NCBI GenBank assembly: GCA_002423325.1 | Contig: DIVQ01000124.1 | Coordinates: 6,377 to 18,108 of the forward strand | Source of the DNA: Anaerolineales bacterium UBA6128 | Lineage (GTDB): Bacteria > Chloroflexota > Anaerolineae > UBA1429 | Direction of reading: 5' to 3' | DNA: 11,732 nt | Shown: one piece after another, positions 1 through 7,924 of the stretch | Layout of the letters: every line of letters starts with the position of its first letter | How positions within the stretch are numbered: the stretch's first letter is position 1 | Notes under the pieces: model-generated | Told to the model about the DNA's origin: nothing | What the model saw: the letters and a program-made list of their open reading frames with translations, nothing else | Databases searched by the model: none | Made by a program: the position numbers and the translations under genes

Positions 1-736
1 CGTGGGCTATCTGCTGGATCGCGCGGCCGCCTGCGCCGATGTGATCAGCATTCACAGCCAGGACTATGCCGACCACTCGGACTATTTGCGGCCGCACCTC
101 GACAAGGTTGTGGCGATCTACCCGCCGGTGGAGATCCCGCGGCCGGACAGGGACGCCGTAGTCGCCTGGCGCGAGGAGCTGGGGCTGAACGGGGCCAAGT
201 TGGTGGGCTTTGCCGGGCGTTTCGTCGAAGAGAAGGGCTTTGACTATTTGATGAAGGCGATTCCGCTGGTGCTGGAGCGGATGCCGGGCTGCAAGTTCGC
301 CTACGCCGGTGACCCCAACGTCGTGTACGAGCGCTTTTTCCAGCAGTGTATGGACCTGTTCGAACCCTGCCGTGGACATGTGACGATGCTGGGGCTGATC
401 CGCGACCAGCAAAAGCTGGCGAACTTTTACGCCATGTGCGACGTCTTTTGCGTGCCGAGCCGCACAGACTGCTTTCCCAGCGTGCAGATTGAGGCGCTGC
501 TGTGCGGCACGCCGTTGGTGACGGCAGACATTCCGGGCGCGCGGCAGGTGGTCAAGGCGACCGGCATGGGGCTGCTGGTGGCGCCGCGCGACGAGCGCGC
601 CCTGGCGGACGGGCTGGTGCAGGTGCTGAGCGACCGCGCAGCCTACGTCAAGCCCTACGAGGAGATCCGCGCGACGTTCAACCCCGACGCCAGCGTGGAA
701 GCGTACGAGCGCCTGCTGCAAAGCATGGCCTCCTGA
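1..736 (+). CDS. GT4-family glycosyltransferase, 5'-truncated by window edge
   Basis: This is the C-terminal part of a GT-B fold retaining glycosyltransferase (family GT4), a cytoplasmic or membrane-associated enzyme that moves a sugar from a nucleotide donor to a lipid or glycan acceptor. About 244 codons are visible, read in frame from base 2 to TGA at 734-736. The first residues already match the end of the N-terminal Rossmann domain and the interdomain linker, so the GTG at base 2 is unlikely to be the start and roughly 100 or more residues lie upstream. Seen directly: the donor-phosphate binding pair R (218-220) and K (233-235) in a GFAGRFVEEKG segment; the GT4 acidic signature as D-x7-E (D at 467-469, E at 491-493) rather than E-x7-E; and the usual ALLCGTPLV and GLLVAPRDE blocks after it. 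The D form (TDCFP) also occurs in active GT4 enzymes. Sugar and acceptor are unknown. The next gene starts 1 nt after the stop. Confidence 0.92.
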   Translation, partial: VGYLLDRAAACADVISIHSQDYADHSDYLRPHLDKVVAIYPPVEIPRPDRDAVVAWREELGLNGAKLVGFAGRFVEEKGFDYLMKAIPLVLERMPGCKFAYAGDPNVVYERFFQQCMDLFEPCRGHVTMLGLIRDQQKLANFYAMCDVFCVPSRTDCFPSVQIEALLCGTPLVTADIPGARQVVKATGMGLLVAPRDERALADGLVQVLSDRAAYVKPYEEIRATFNPDASVEAYERLLQSMAS

Positions 737-737
737 G

Positions 738-1637
738 ATGACGACCGAGCGAGCGTGCGCCGCGGCCACTGAGTCCGTTCTGAGCGCAGAACAGAGCGCC
801 CGGCTGGATGTGCTGCTGCGCAACGAGTCTGATGTCGCCTACCGACGGCGCGTGCGTCGGATGATGACGTACGTCGATCTGCAGCCGGGACAGCAGGTGC
901 TGGACTGCGGCACCGGCATGGGCTTTTACAGCAAGGTGATGCTTGACCTGGAGCCAGGTCTGCGCGTGTGGGGCATCGACCTGGAGGAGCGCGTCCTGCG
1001 CTACGCCTGGGGGCATCTGGCCGGGCGCGGCGTCTGCCTGGTCAGGGGCGACGTGCATCATCTGCCCTATGCGGATGGGGTCTTTGATCGCGTGGTGATG
1101 TCTGAGGTGCTGGAGCACCTGCAGGACGACGCCGCTGCGCTGCGTGAGGTGGTGCGGGTGATGCGGCCGGGAGCGATCCTGGCGCTGACCGTGCCGCACC
1201 GCCACTATTCGTGGTGGTACGATCCGATCAATCGAGCGGCAGAAGCGTTGACCGGCAAGCCGATCCGCAGCGGGCCGTTCGCCGGAATCTGGGCCAACCA
1301 CGAGCGCCTGTACACGCGCGACGAGGTGCTGCGGGTGGTACAGGGCAGCGGTCTTGTGGTAGAGTGCGTCGAAGAGCTGACCCATTACTGCTTTCCCGCG
1401 ACCCAGACGCTGGTATACACGGTCGGCAAGGGGCTGATTGAACGCGGCCTGCTGCCCGAAGCGATCGCGCGCTCGACGCACCGCTTTCGCGGCGAAGACA
1501 ACCGCGGCAGGGCGCTCAATCCGCTGAACTGGATGCTGGCGCTGTTCGGCGCCATCGACCGACTGAACGAGAACCCGCGCCGCATGGCGCGTGTGCACAC
1601 CTATGTCAACCTTGCGATCAAGGCGCGGAGGGCCTGA
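738..1637 (+). CDS. class I SAM-dependent methyltransferase
   Basis: This 299-residue soluble protein has a Methyltransf_11-type Rossmann domain in its first half. Motif I is VLDCGTGMG (residues 54-62), D81 ends strand 2 where SAM ribose hydroxyls are usually bound, GD at 104-105 with the LPYADGVFD loop is the adenine-side motif, and SEVLEHL (122-128) follows strand 4. MRPGAILALTVP (142-153) matches motif III. From about residue 155 there is a Trp/Tyr/His-rich segment and then an extension that may form the acceptor pocket. Similar enzymes methylate glycans, lipids or quinones. Its place between glycosyltransferase genes favours a sugar or lipid-carrier acceptor, but that is inference. The ATG lies 1 nt after the previous stop. 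No purine-rich Shine-Dalgarno is visible just upstream (the bases there read CCTCC), so translation is probably coupled to the GT4 gene. Confidence 0.9.
   Translation: MTTERACAAATESVLSAEQSARLDVLLRNESDVAYRRRVRRMMTYVDLQPGQQVLDCGTGMGFYSKVMLDLEPGLRVWGIDLEERVLRYAWGHLAGRGVCLVRGDVHHLPYADGVFDRVVMSEVLEHLQDDAAALREVVRVMRPGAILALTVPHRHYSWWYDPINRAAEALTGKPIRSGPFAGIWANHERLYTRDEVLRVVQGSGLVVECVEELTHYCFPATQTLVYTVGKGLIERGLLPEAIARSTHRFRGEDNRGRALNPLNWMLALFGAIDRLNENPRRMARVHTYVNLAIKARRA
1627..1631 (+). promoter_or_regulatory. possible ribosome binding site for the 1644 gene
   Basis: GGAGG lies inside the end of the methyltransferase gene, 12 nt before the ATG at 1644. The motif is strong but the spacing is longer than usual, so reinitiation after the TGA at 1635-1637 may matter as much. 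Confidence 0.4.
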
Positions 1638-1643
1638 ACCGGC

Positions 1644-3632
1644 ATGAGCCCACGAACGAGACGCGCAGGGCTGCTCGTGCTGCTGCTGGCGTTGGCGGTC
1701 GCCGTTTTTGGACAGTACTACCTGGGCCACAAGCACGAATTCATGTGGGATGGGGTGCTGGCGCTGGTGACGGCCATGCTGCTGTTTGGCTGGGCCGCCT
1801 CCCGGCTGGAGCCCAGCGCGCGCGTCAGGACCGAGGCTGGCAAGGGCTTTTCGTACTATGTACAGCAGTTCTGGGGACTGCTGGATCGCGACCCGGCGCG
1901 CCTGGGCGCCCTGGTGTCGGGGCTGGGGTTGGGCGCGGTCGTGGCGCTGACGGCGTCGCACCGGACGCCGGACGCGCGTGGATGGGACCTGCTCGTGGCG
2001 TGGCTGGTGAGCGTGGGGCTGGTGGCCGGCGCCTTTGTACACTGGCGCGCTCTGCCGGGACGCATATGGAGCGCTCTGCGCGCCGGTGTGCGCAACCCCG
2101 AATGGGCGCTGATGCTCGCGCTGGCGCTGGCCACTTTTCTGCTGCGGGCGGTCAACCTCGAGAACATCCCGTACGTGCTGTCCGGCGATGAGGCCTCGAT
2201 GGGCCTGGAGGCGCGTGCGGTCCTGCAGGGCACCTCCACCAACCCCTTTGTCACTGGCTGGTTGTCGCATCCCACGCTCTATTTCTTCATCCAGGCCGCC
2301 TTTCTGCGCGTCTTTGGCCAGAGCACGTTCGCGCTGCGCCTGTCTTCGGCCGTCATCTCGGCGGCGACCGTGGTGCTGCTGTACAACTTTGCGCGCCGCT
2401 ATCACGGACGGCTTGTAGCGGTCGTGGCGGGCATCTTTTTCGCGGGCTATCACTTTGCCATCCATTACGGCCGGCTGGGGGTCAACAACATCTGGGACCC
2501 CTTCTTTGGGCTGGCGACGTTCTACTTTGTGCTGCGCGGCCTGGAGGAGAGGCGCACCCGCGATCTGGTCATCGGCGGTCTGCTGATGGGGTCGGCGGTC
2601 TACTTTTACACGGGCGCGCGGCTGATCCCCGAGTTGCTGCTGGCCTACCTCGTGTACTGGGCGGTGACCGAGCGTGGTTTTGTGCGTGAGCACGCCGCGC
2701 GGCTGATGGTGGTCTTTGTGAGCGCGCTTGCGGCGGCGCTGCCGTTACTGGTCTTTTTCGCCGGCCACATGAACGACATGATGGCGCGCTGGAACATGAT
2801 GGGCATCTTTCCCTCGGGCTGGGTGGACTACCAGGTCATGGAGACCGGCAAGAGCGTGGCCTCGGTGGTCTGGGGGCAGTTTGTCAAGGCGGCGCTGGCC
2901 TACAACTATTATCCGGATCCTACCTTCTGGTATCACCCCGGCATCCCGCTGTTCCATTTCCTGCCGGCGGTCTTTTTCGTGCTGGGAATGGCGTATGCGC
3001 TGCGGCACCTGTTGGAGCGGCGTTACCTGCTGCTGGTGCTATGGTGGCTGGCGGTGATCGTCTTTGGCGGAATGCTGTTGGAGAATCCGCCCAGCAGCTT
3101 TCGTCTGGTGCTGTCGATCCCGCCGGCGGTGCTGCTGATGGCGCTCGGCGTCACCAAGGCCCTGGAGTTGCTGCGGGTGGCGCTGGGCCAACCGCGCGTG
3201 GCGGCGAGCGTGGCCGCGGTGGTGCTGGCCGTGGCGATGAGCTACCAGAGCGCACACTTTTATCTGGCGGACTATACCCCGTCGCACCAGTTCGCGGGGA
3301 TGAATACTGAGGTGGCCGACCGCATGGGGCGCTACCTGGCGGTGTTGGGTCCGGAGTACACCTGCTATTTCCGTGGCGCTCCGCGCATGTACTCGGGCTT
3401 TGCGACCATCCCGTTCCTGGCGCCCGATGTGCCAGTGGTGGACACGCCAAGCCTGACGAGCGACCTGAGCTTTATCGATGCTGAGCGCGAGGCGGTATTC
3501 ATTGTGTTGCCCGAGTACACGAGCGAGTTGGGCCTCGTCACCGGCCGCTTCTCAGGTCGCCTGCGCGAGTTCCGCGACAAGAACGGGTTCATCCTGTTCC
3601 TGGCGTACGAGATCGACCGGACGCCGGCCTAG
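1644..3632 (+). CDS. GT-C (GT39/PMT-like) membrane glycosyltransferase, 662 aa
   Basis: This is a polytopic membrane glycosyltransferase of the protein-mannosyltransferase/ArnT type, expected to transfer a sugar from a polyprenyl-phosphate donor on the extracytoplasmic side. Residues 8-50 form two hydrophobic segments, with two more near 88-105 and 115-133. The GT-C core starts near residue 154. After its first membrane helix comes SGDEASMG with the acidic pair D182-E183, the catalytic-loop signature of the family. Conserved R232 (FALRLSS) and the HYGRLGVNNIWDPFF segment follow. More membrane helices run to about residue 533, and the last ~130 residues are a soluble, probably extracytoplasmic domain. 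The ATG is 6 nt after the methyltransferase stop. The following gene is a paralogue with the same extra N-terminal segments: both share a G/A-Q-Y-aromatic-L motif (residues 23-27 here). Acceptor and sugar are unknown. Confidence 0.88.
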   Translation: MSPRTRRAGLLVLLLALAVAVFGQYYLGHKHEFMWDGVLALVTAMLLFGWAASRLEPSARVRTEAGKGFSYYVQQFWGLLDRDPARLGALVSGLGLGAVVALTASHRTPDARGWDLLVAWLVSVGLVAGAFVHWRALPGRIWSALRAGVRNPEWALMLALALATFLLRAVNLENIPYVLSGDEASMGLEARAVLQGTSTNPFVTGWLSHPTLYFFIQAAFLRVFGQSTFALRLSSAVISAATVVLLYNFARRYHGRLVAVVAGIFFAGYHFAIHYGRLGVNNIWDPFFGLATFYFVLRGLEERRTRDLVIGGLLMGSAVYFYTGARLIPELLLAYLVYWAVTERGFVREHAARLMVVFVSALAAALPLLVFFAGHMNDMMARWNMMGIFPSGWVDYQVMETGKSVASVVWGQFVKAALAYNYYPDPTFWYHPGIPLFHFLPAVFFVLGMAYALRHLLERRYLLLVLWWLAVIVFGGMLLENPPSSFRLVLSIPPAVLLMALGVTKALELLRVALGQPRVAASVAAVVLAVAMSYQSAHFYLADYTPSHQFAGMNTEVADRMGRYLAVLGPEYTCYFRGAPRMYSGFATIPFLAPDVPVVDTPSLTSDLSFIDAEREAVFIVLPEYTSELGLVTGRFSGRLREFRDKNGFILFLAYEIDRTPA

Positions 3633-3653
3633 CCGCGCGGCAACGTGCGCACG
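3632..3653. repeat. two adjacent 10-bp perfect palindromes in the only intergenic gap
   Basis: GCCGCGCGGC (3632-3641) and CGTGCGCACG (3644-3653) are each self-complementary and lie two bases apart in the 36-nt gap 3633-3668. They have no loop and no following T-run, so this is not an intrinsic terminator. It could be a protein-binding site or chance in GC-rich DNA. Confidence 0.35.
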
Positions 3654-3658
3654 GTCCC

Positions 3659-3665
3659 GGAGTGA
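3659..3665 (+). promoter_or_regulatory. ribosome binding site for the 3669 gene
   Basis: GGAGTGA contains a GGAG core 6 nt before the ATG at 3669, which supports that start. It is the best-placed Shine-Dalgarno in the window and belongs to the only gene with a real gap before it. Confidence 0.65.
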
Positions 3666-3668
3666 ACG

Positions 3669-5840
3669 ATGGAACCGAGCATCAGCACACAACAGGCGTC
3701 AGAACCACGCCGAGGCCTGGCGGCGCTGGGACGGCGCGCAACCGACGCGTTCGGCCGCGAGCGCGGGCTGCTGACCGTGGTATGCGTCGGTGCGGCGGCG
3801 CTCGCGCAGTACTGGCTGGATAGCGACCAGCGACTTCCGGCAGCCGCTGTGCTGTATGCGCTGGCGGCGTTGCTGTTCGTGCTGCTGTACGGACGGCAGA
3901 CGCTGGAACGGGCCGAAGAGCCGCCCAGTGGCTCGGCAGGGCAAGTGTCCTGGTGGCCGGTGTTGGGGGCGATCGCCTGTGGGGCGCTGGCCTGGCCGCA
4001 TTTCGCCGACAATCAGTTCACCGCGTCGGGCACACTGTCGTGGGCCGTCGGGTTCGCGCTGCTCACGCTTGCGGTGTGGCCGCGCGGGGCGCTGCGCGAC
4101 GCGCTGACGGGGCAGTCGCGGCGGTTGCAGCGCCTGGTCGCGCGTGGGGTGCCGCTGGACTGGCATCGGTTGGCGTTCCTGGGCATCCTGGCGGTGGGCG
4201 CGTTCTACCGCTTTTACCAGATCGATCAGATCCCGCTGGAGATGGGCTGCGATCTGCCGCATATCTACAGCAACATCCGCATGCTGCTGCGGCACGAGTT
4301 CCCGATCTTTTTCTCGTCCTATCCCGGGCGCGAGGGGTTGTTCTTTTACCTGGCCGCGCCGTTCTGCAGCCTGTTTGGGCTCAGCCACACTACGATCAAG
4401 ATGGCCGGCTCGCTGGTGGGCCTGGTCACGCTGCCGGCGATCTACCTGCTGGGCAAAGAGCTGTACGACCGGCGGGTGGGCCTGGTGGCCGCGTTCATGC
4501 TGAGCGTGAGCCATTGGCACATCATCATCGGGCGGGTGGGTTACCGCGCGATCACGGTGCCGCTGGTGCTGACGCTGATGTGGTACGCGCTGATCCGCGC
4601 GCTCAAGACGCAGCGGCCGCACTGGTTCGCCCTGACGGGTCTGCTGCTGGGGCTCGGGTTGTACACCTATAACGCGTTCATGATCGTGCCCGTATTGGTC
4701 GTGCTGTTGCTGCTGACGGCGTTGCTGACCGGCCGGGGGCGCACGCTGTTGACGAACTGGCCCAACGGGGTGCTGCTGTTTGTGGTGGCCGCTTTCACCT
4801 TTGTTCCGCTGGGACGTTACGCCTACGAGCAGCCCACGGTCTTTTTCTACCGGGCGGCGACGCGCATCACGGATCTGGAGACAGCGCTGCCGAGCGACCT
4901 GATCCGCACGCTGCTTGACACTGCGCGGCGCGCGCTGCTGATGTTCAACTATCGTGGCGACGGCGTGTTCATCTCGAACGTGCCCTACCTGCGGCAGCTG
5001 GGCTATGGAACGGCGATCCTGTTCGTGTTGGGGCTGGCGCAGCTCTTGCGGAGCTGGCGGCGCGGCTACAACCTGACGCTGCTGGTGGTTCTGGGGGTGA
5101 TGCTGCTGCCCACCGCGCTGTCGCTGGCCTTTCCGCACGAGGTGCCCAATGCCGTGCGCGCCATTGGCGCGCTGCCGGCCGCGATGCTGGTGGCGGCGGT
5201 GGGCGGCGGTGCGCTGTGGCAGGGCCTGGCCGGGCACTATGCCGGGCGCGCGCCGCGCATTCTGCGGCTGTCTGCGAGCCTGGTTGAGCAAGGCGAGGCC
5301 GACGCGGTGCGGGCCGACTCAGTGCGTGCAGACTCGGACTGCCCGACGGACGAACCAGCCGCGCGCGGGGTCTCGCTGCGCCTGCGCTGGTCGGGGCGTT
5401 GGCTCTGGCTGGTTGTAGCAGCCGCGGCGGTTCTGGCCGAGGTTCAGGCCGTCTATCCCGTCTACTTTCAACGCTATGTGCAGCATCTGCCCGACGGCAA
5501 CTATGCTATCTCGCTGGAGGTAGCCAGGGCGATCGATGCGTTCAGCGGCAACGGCGAATCGTACGCCAAGGTGTGGCCCTACTGGTACGACGGCAACGCC
5601 GTGCGAGCGCAATTGCGGCGTGAGAACCAGAGCTGGGCCAACGAGATCACACAGTTGGATGCGGGTACGGCGCCGATGGCGGGTCCGGCCGCCAAGTTCA
5701 TGGTGATCGTGCATCCGGACGATGCCGCGGGGCTGGCGGAGCTGCAGGCCGCATTCCCGCGCGGCGTCGCGGTGGGTCACCACGACTATGAGGGACGCGT
5801 GACGTTCATCACCTTTTACGGAGAAAGACGGCCAGAATGA
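3669..5840 (+). CDS. GT-C (GT39/PMT-like) membrane glycosyltransferase paralogue, 723 aa
   Basis: This is a paralogue of the preceding GT-C gene with the same plan: a hydrophilic N-terminus (1-33), about four extra hydrophobic segments (34-50, 58-74, 95-110, 121-137), then the GT-C core from about residue 167, and a soluble C-terminal domain after a last helix (about 578-595). The extension carries an AQYWL motif (46-50) matching GQYYL in the neighbour. In the first core loop the expected acidic pair reads C194-D195-L196, so the glutamate of the DE motif is missing. The position of the conserved Arg is K244 (TTIKMAG). It may therefore use a different donor or have altered activity. A basic and acidic insert (about 538-575) before the last helix contains the tandem VRADSVRADS. 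The ATG is supported by GGAG 6 nt upstream. The TGA overlaps the next ATG by 4 nt. Confidence 0.85.
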   Translation: MEPSISTQQASEPRRGLAALGRRATDAFGRERGLLTVVCVGAAALAQYWLDSDQRLPAAAVLYALAALLFVLLYGRQTLERAEEPPSGSAGQVSWWPVLGAIACGALAWPHFADNQFTASGTLSWAVGFALLTLAVWPRGALRDALTGQSRRLQRLVARGVPLDWHRLAFLGILAVGAFYRFYQIDQIPLEMGCDLPHIYSNIRMLLRHEFPIFFSSYPGREGLFFYLAAPFCSLFGLSHTTIKMAGSLVGLVTLPAIYLLGKELYDRRVGLVAAFMLSVSHWHIIIGRVGYRAITVPLVLTLMWYALIRALKTQRPHWFALTGLLLGLGLYTYNAFMIVPVLVVLLLLTALLTGRGRTLLTNWPNGVLLFVVAAFTFVPLGRYAYEQPTVFFYRAATRITDLETALPSDLIRTLLDTARRALLMFNYRGDGVFISNVPYLRQLGYGTAILFVLGLAQLLRSWRRGYNLTLLVVLGVMLLPTALSLAFPHEVPNAVRAIGALPAAMLVAAVGGGALWQGLAGHYAGRAPRILRLSASLVEQGEADAVRADSVRADSDCPTDEPAARGVSLRLRWSGRWLWLVVAAAAVLAEVQAVYPVYFQRYVQHLPDGNYAISLEVARAIDAFSGNGESYAKVWPYWYDGNAVRAQLRRENQSWANEITQLDAGTAPMAGPAAKFMVIVHPDDAAGLAELQAAFPRGVAVGHHDYEGRVTFITFYGERRPE
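5307..5336 (+). repeat. 15-bp tandem duplication coding VRADS-VRADS
   Basis: Two adjacent 15-nt units (5307-5321 and 5322-5336) agree at 12 of 15 positions and encode the same five residues (547-556) in the polar loop before the last membrane helix of the 723-residue protein. It looks like a small in-frame tandem duplication in a tolerant loop. Confidence 0.6.
5837..5840 (+). other. ATGA stop-start overlap (translational coupling)
   Basis: The ATG of the giant membrane protein (5837-5839) overlaps the TGA of the GT-C gene before it (5838-5840). This fixes the most likely start. The next in-frame ATG is at 5948 (residue 38), just before the first membrane helix. A weak GGAGA at 5820-5824 lies 12 nt upstream. 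Confidence 0.75.
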
Positions 5841-7924
5841 CGGAGCGCGATCAAGACCCGGTTGAGCTAACCAGCGGCGCCGCACGTGACATAACGTGGG
5901 CGGGCGTGGGGCAGAGCCTGGCGAGCGCCTGGCACCGCCTGGGCGCCATGGCGTCGGATCCACACCAGTCCTGGTGGCTGTTGGCCCTGATCCTGCTGTT
6001 GGGCGGGGCGCTGCGCTTCACGGGGATCAACTGGGATCAGTTCCAGCACCTGCACCCCGACGAGCGCTACCTAACCATGCTGGAGGGCAAGCTCAACTGG
6101 CCCCACAGCCTCAAACAATACTTTGACACGGCCAGCAACCCGCTGAACCCATACAACGTTGGGGAGGGCTCCTTCGTGTATGGGCTGTTTCCGCTGGTGG
6201 TGGCCAAGTTCATCGGGCAGATCAGCGGCAAGGTGGACTACGACGGCATCTTTTTGGCCGGGCGCGCCATGGCCGGCGCGCTGGACCTGCTGTGCGTGCT
6301 GCTGGTGTACCTCATCGGGCGGCGGCTGTACGGCTCACGGCACGGTCTGCTGGGCGCGTTGCTCTACTCCCTGACCGCGCTCGCCATCCAGCAGTCGCAC
6401 TTTTTCACCGTCGATACCTCCACCACGCTGTTCGTGACGCTGGCGCTGTACTATGCGGTGCGGGTGGCGCAGGGCGAGCGCTGGGGCAATATGGTGATGC
6501 TGGGCATCGCCTTTGGCATGGCAGTGGCGGCCAAAATCAGCGTGGCCAGCTTCCTGCTGGTCATCGGGCTGGCGCTGCTGCTGCGCGCCTTTGGCCGTGG
6601 GGCCAGGCAGGAGCGGGCGCCCGGCGAGCCGCTGGTGAACAGCACGCGTCGCTTGGGCCGGCTGCGCGTCTCGGTGCGCGTCGAGTCGGACGCGGACCCC
6701 ACGCCCATCAGCGCCGCGGACAACATTCTGCTGAACGTGATCCGCGTGGGCTTTCAGATGCTCGGCATCTTGCTGGTTGCGGCGTTGGCCTTTCGGATCG
6801 CGCAACCCCAGGCGTTCATGGGTCCCGGCTTTTTTGATCTACAGTTCAACCCGCAGTGGGTCAACGATATGAAGAGCGCCGTGCGGACGGCCAGCGGACA
6901 GGTCGATATTCCGCCGGGGCACCAATGGGCCAACCGCGCGCCGGTCTGGTTCCTGCTCAAGAACATGGTGCAGTGGGGCCTCGGTCTGCCGCTTGGGCTG
7001 GCCCTGTGGGCGGCCTGGGCCTACATGGCGGGGGCGCTGTACCGCGTGTTCGCGCGTGGGCCGCGTGCCAGCGACTATACCCATGGCTGGAATCACCTGC
7101 TGCCCTGGGTCTGGTTCAGCTTTACTTTCTTTTACCAGAGCGTGCAGTACGTCAAGGCGATGCGCTATATCTACCCCATCTATCCGACGATGGCGGTGAT
7201 GGCGGGCTTTGGCCTGGTACGACTCTGGGATTGGGCGAAGGGACGTGCGGGGCAGTGGCGCGAGACGTCGCGCGCGCGCTGGGCCGGCGTGCTGCGCGGG
7301 CTGTCCACCGTCATCGTGCTCGCGGTGGTGTTGGGCACGGCCTTCTGGGCCGTGGCCTTTACCAGTATCTATACCCGGCCGGTGTCACGCGTGACGGCCT
7401 CGCGCTGGATCTATGCCAACGTGCGGCGCGGCGCCGTGATCGCCTGGGAGGAGTGGGACGACCCGATTCCGCTCAACATCGATGGGCTGAACAGCAACAA
7501 CGAGTTCAACTTTGTCAAGATGTCGCCCTACTGGGAGGACCGCGAGCCGGCCAAGAAGGACGCGCTGATCTCGTGGATCGAGCAGGCCGAGTACATTGTG
7601 CTCAGCAGCAACCGGCTGTATGGCTCGATTCCGCGTCTGCCGACGCGCTACCCCATCACCACGCGCTACTATGAGACGCTCTTCTCCGGCGAGCTGGGCT
7701 TTGACCTGGCGGCCGAGTTCACCTCGCGGCCGTCGTTCCTGGGCATCGAGATCAACGACGACAACGCCGAAGAGTCGTGGACGGTGTACGACCATCCCAA
7801 GGTTTCGATCTTTCGCAAGCGCGCCGACTTTGATATTGCGAATGTGCGGGCGATCCTGGGGGGATTCGACACCAGCCGCGTGGTGCCGGTGACGCCGCTG
7901 CAGGTCACGAAAGCGCCCAACAAC
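5837..7924 (+). other. N-terminal GT-C (GT39-like) module of the giant protein
   Basis: Residues 1-696. A 45-residue hydrophilic N-terminus precedes the first helix. The luminal-type loop that follows holds HPDE (D75-E76), the acidic pair of PMT/ArnT-like enzymes. R143 (FLAGRAMAG) and a QQSHFFTVDTS segment follow, then further helices to about residue 515. The remaining part is soluble. Unlike the 723-residue neighbour, this module keeps both the DE pair and the Arg, so it looks catalytically competent. It lacks the extra N-terminal helices shared by the two preceding GT-C proteins. Confidence 0.75.

Noticed and set aside
2..4. GTG at base 2 as the true start of the GT4 gene
   Set aside because: The encoded protein begins in the middle of a GT-B fold; the N-terminal domain is missing, so the gene must start upstream of the window.
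678..2693. Long open frame on the - strand (about 670 codons)
   Set aside because: It lies antisense to the methyltransferase and GT-C genes. Its translation is Arg/Gln/His-rich with no domain pattern, as expected for the complement of GC-rich coding DNA.
3633..3668. Intrinsic terminator or promoter between the two GT-C genes
   Set aside because: There is no hairpin with a loop followed by a T-run, and no convincing -35/-10 pair fits in 36 GC-rich bases.
3699..5291. Long open frame on the - strand (about 530 codons)
   Set aside because: Antisense shadow of the 723-residue GT-C gene with low-complexity Gln/Arg/His composition and no recognisable motif.
6856..7674. + strand open frame of 272 codons in another frame (and similar ones at 8026-9141 and 9283-9930)
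   Set aside because: Ala/Gly/Arg-rich shadow frames inside the continuous frame of the giant protein, without motifs of their own.
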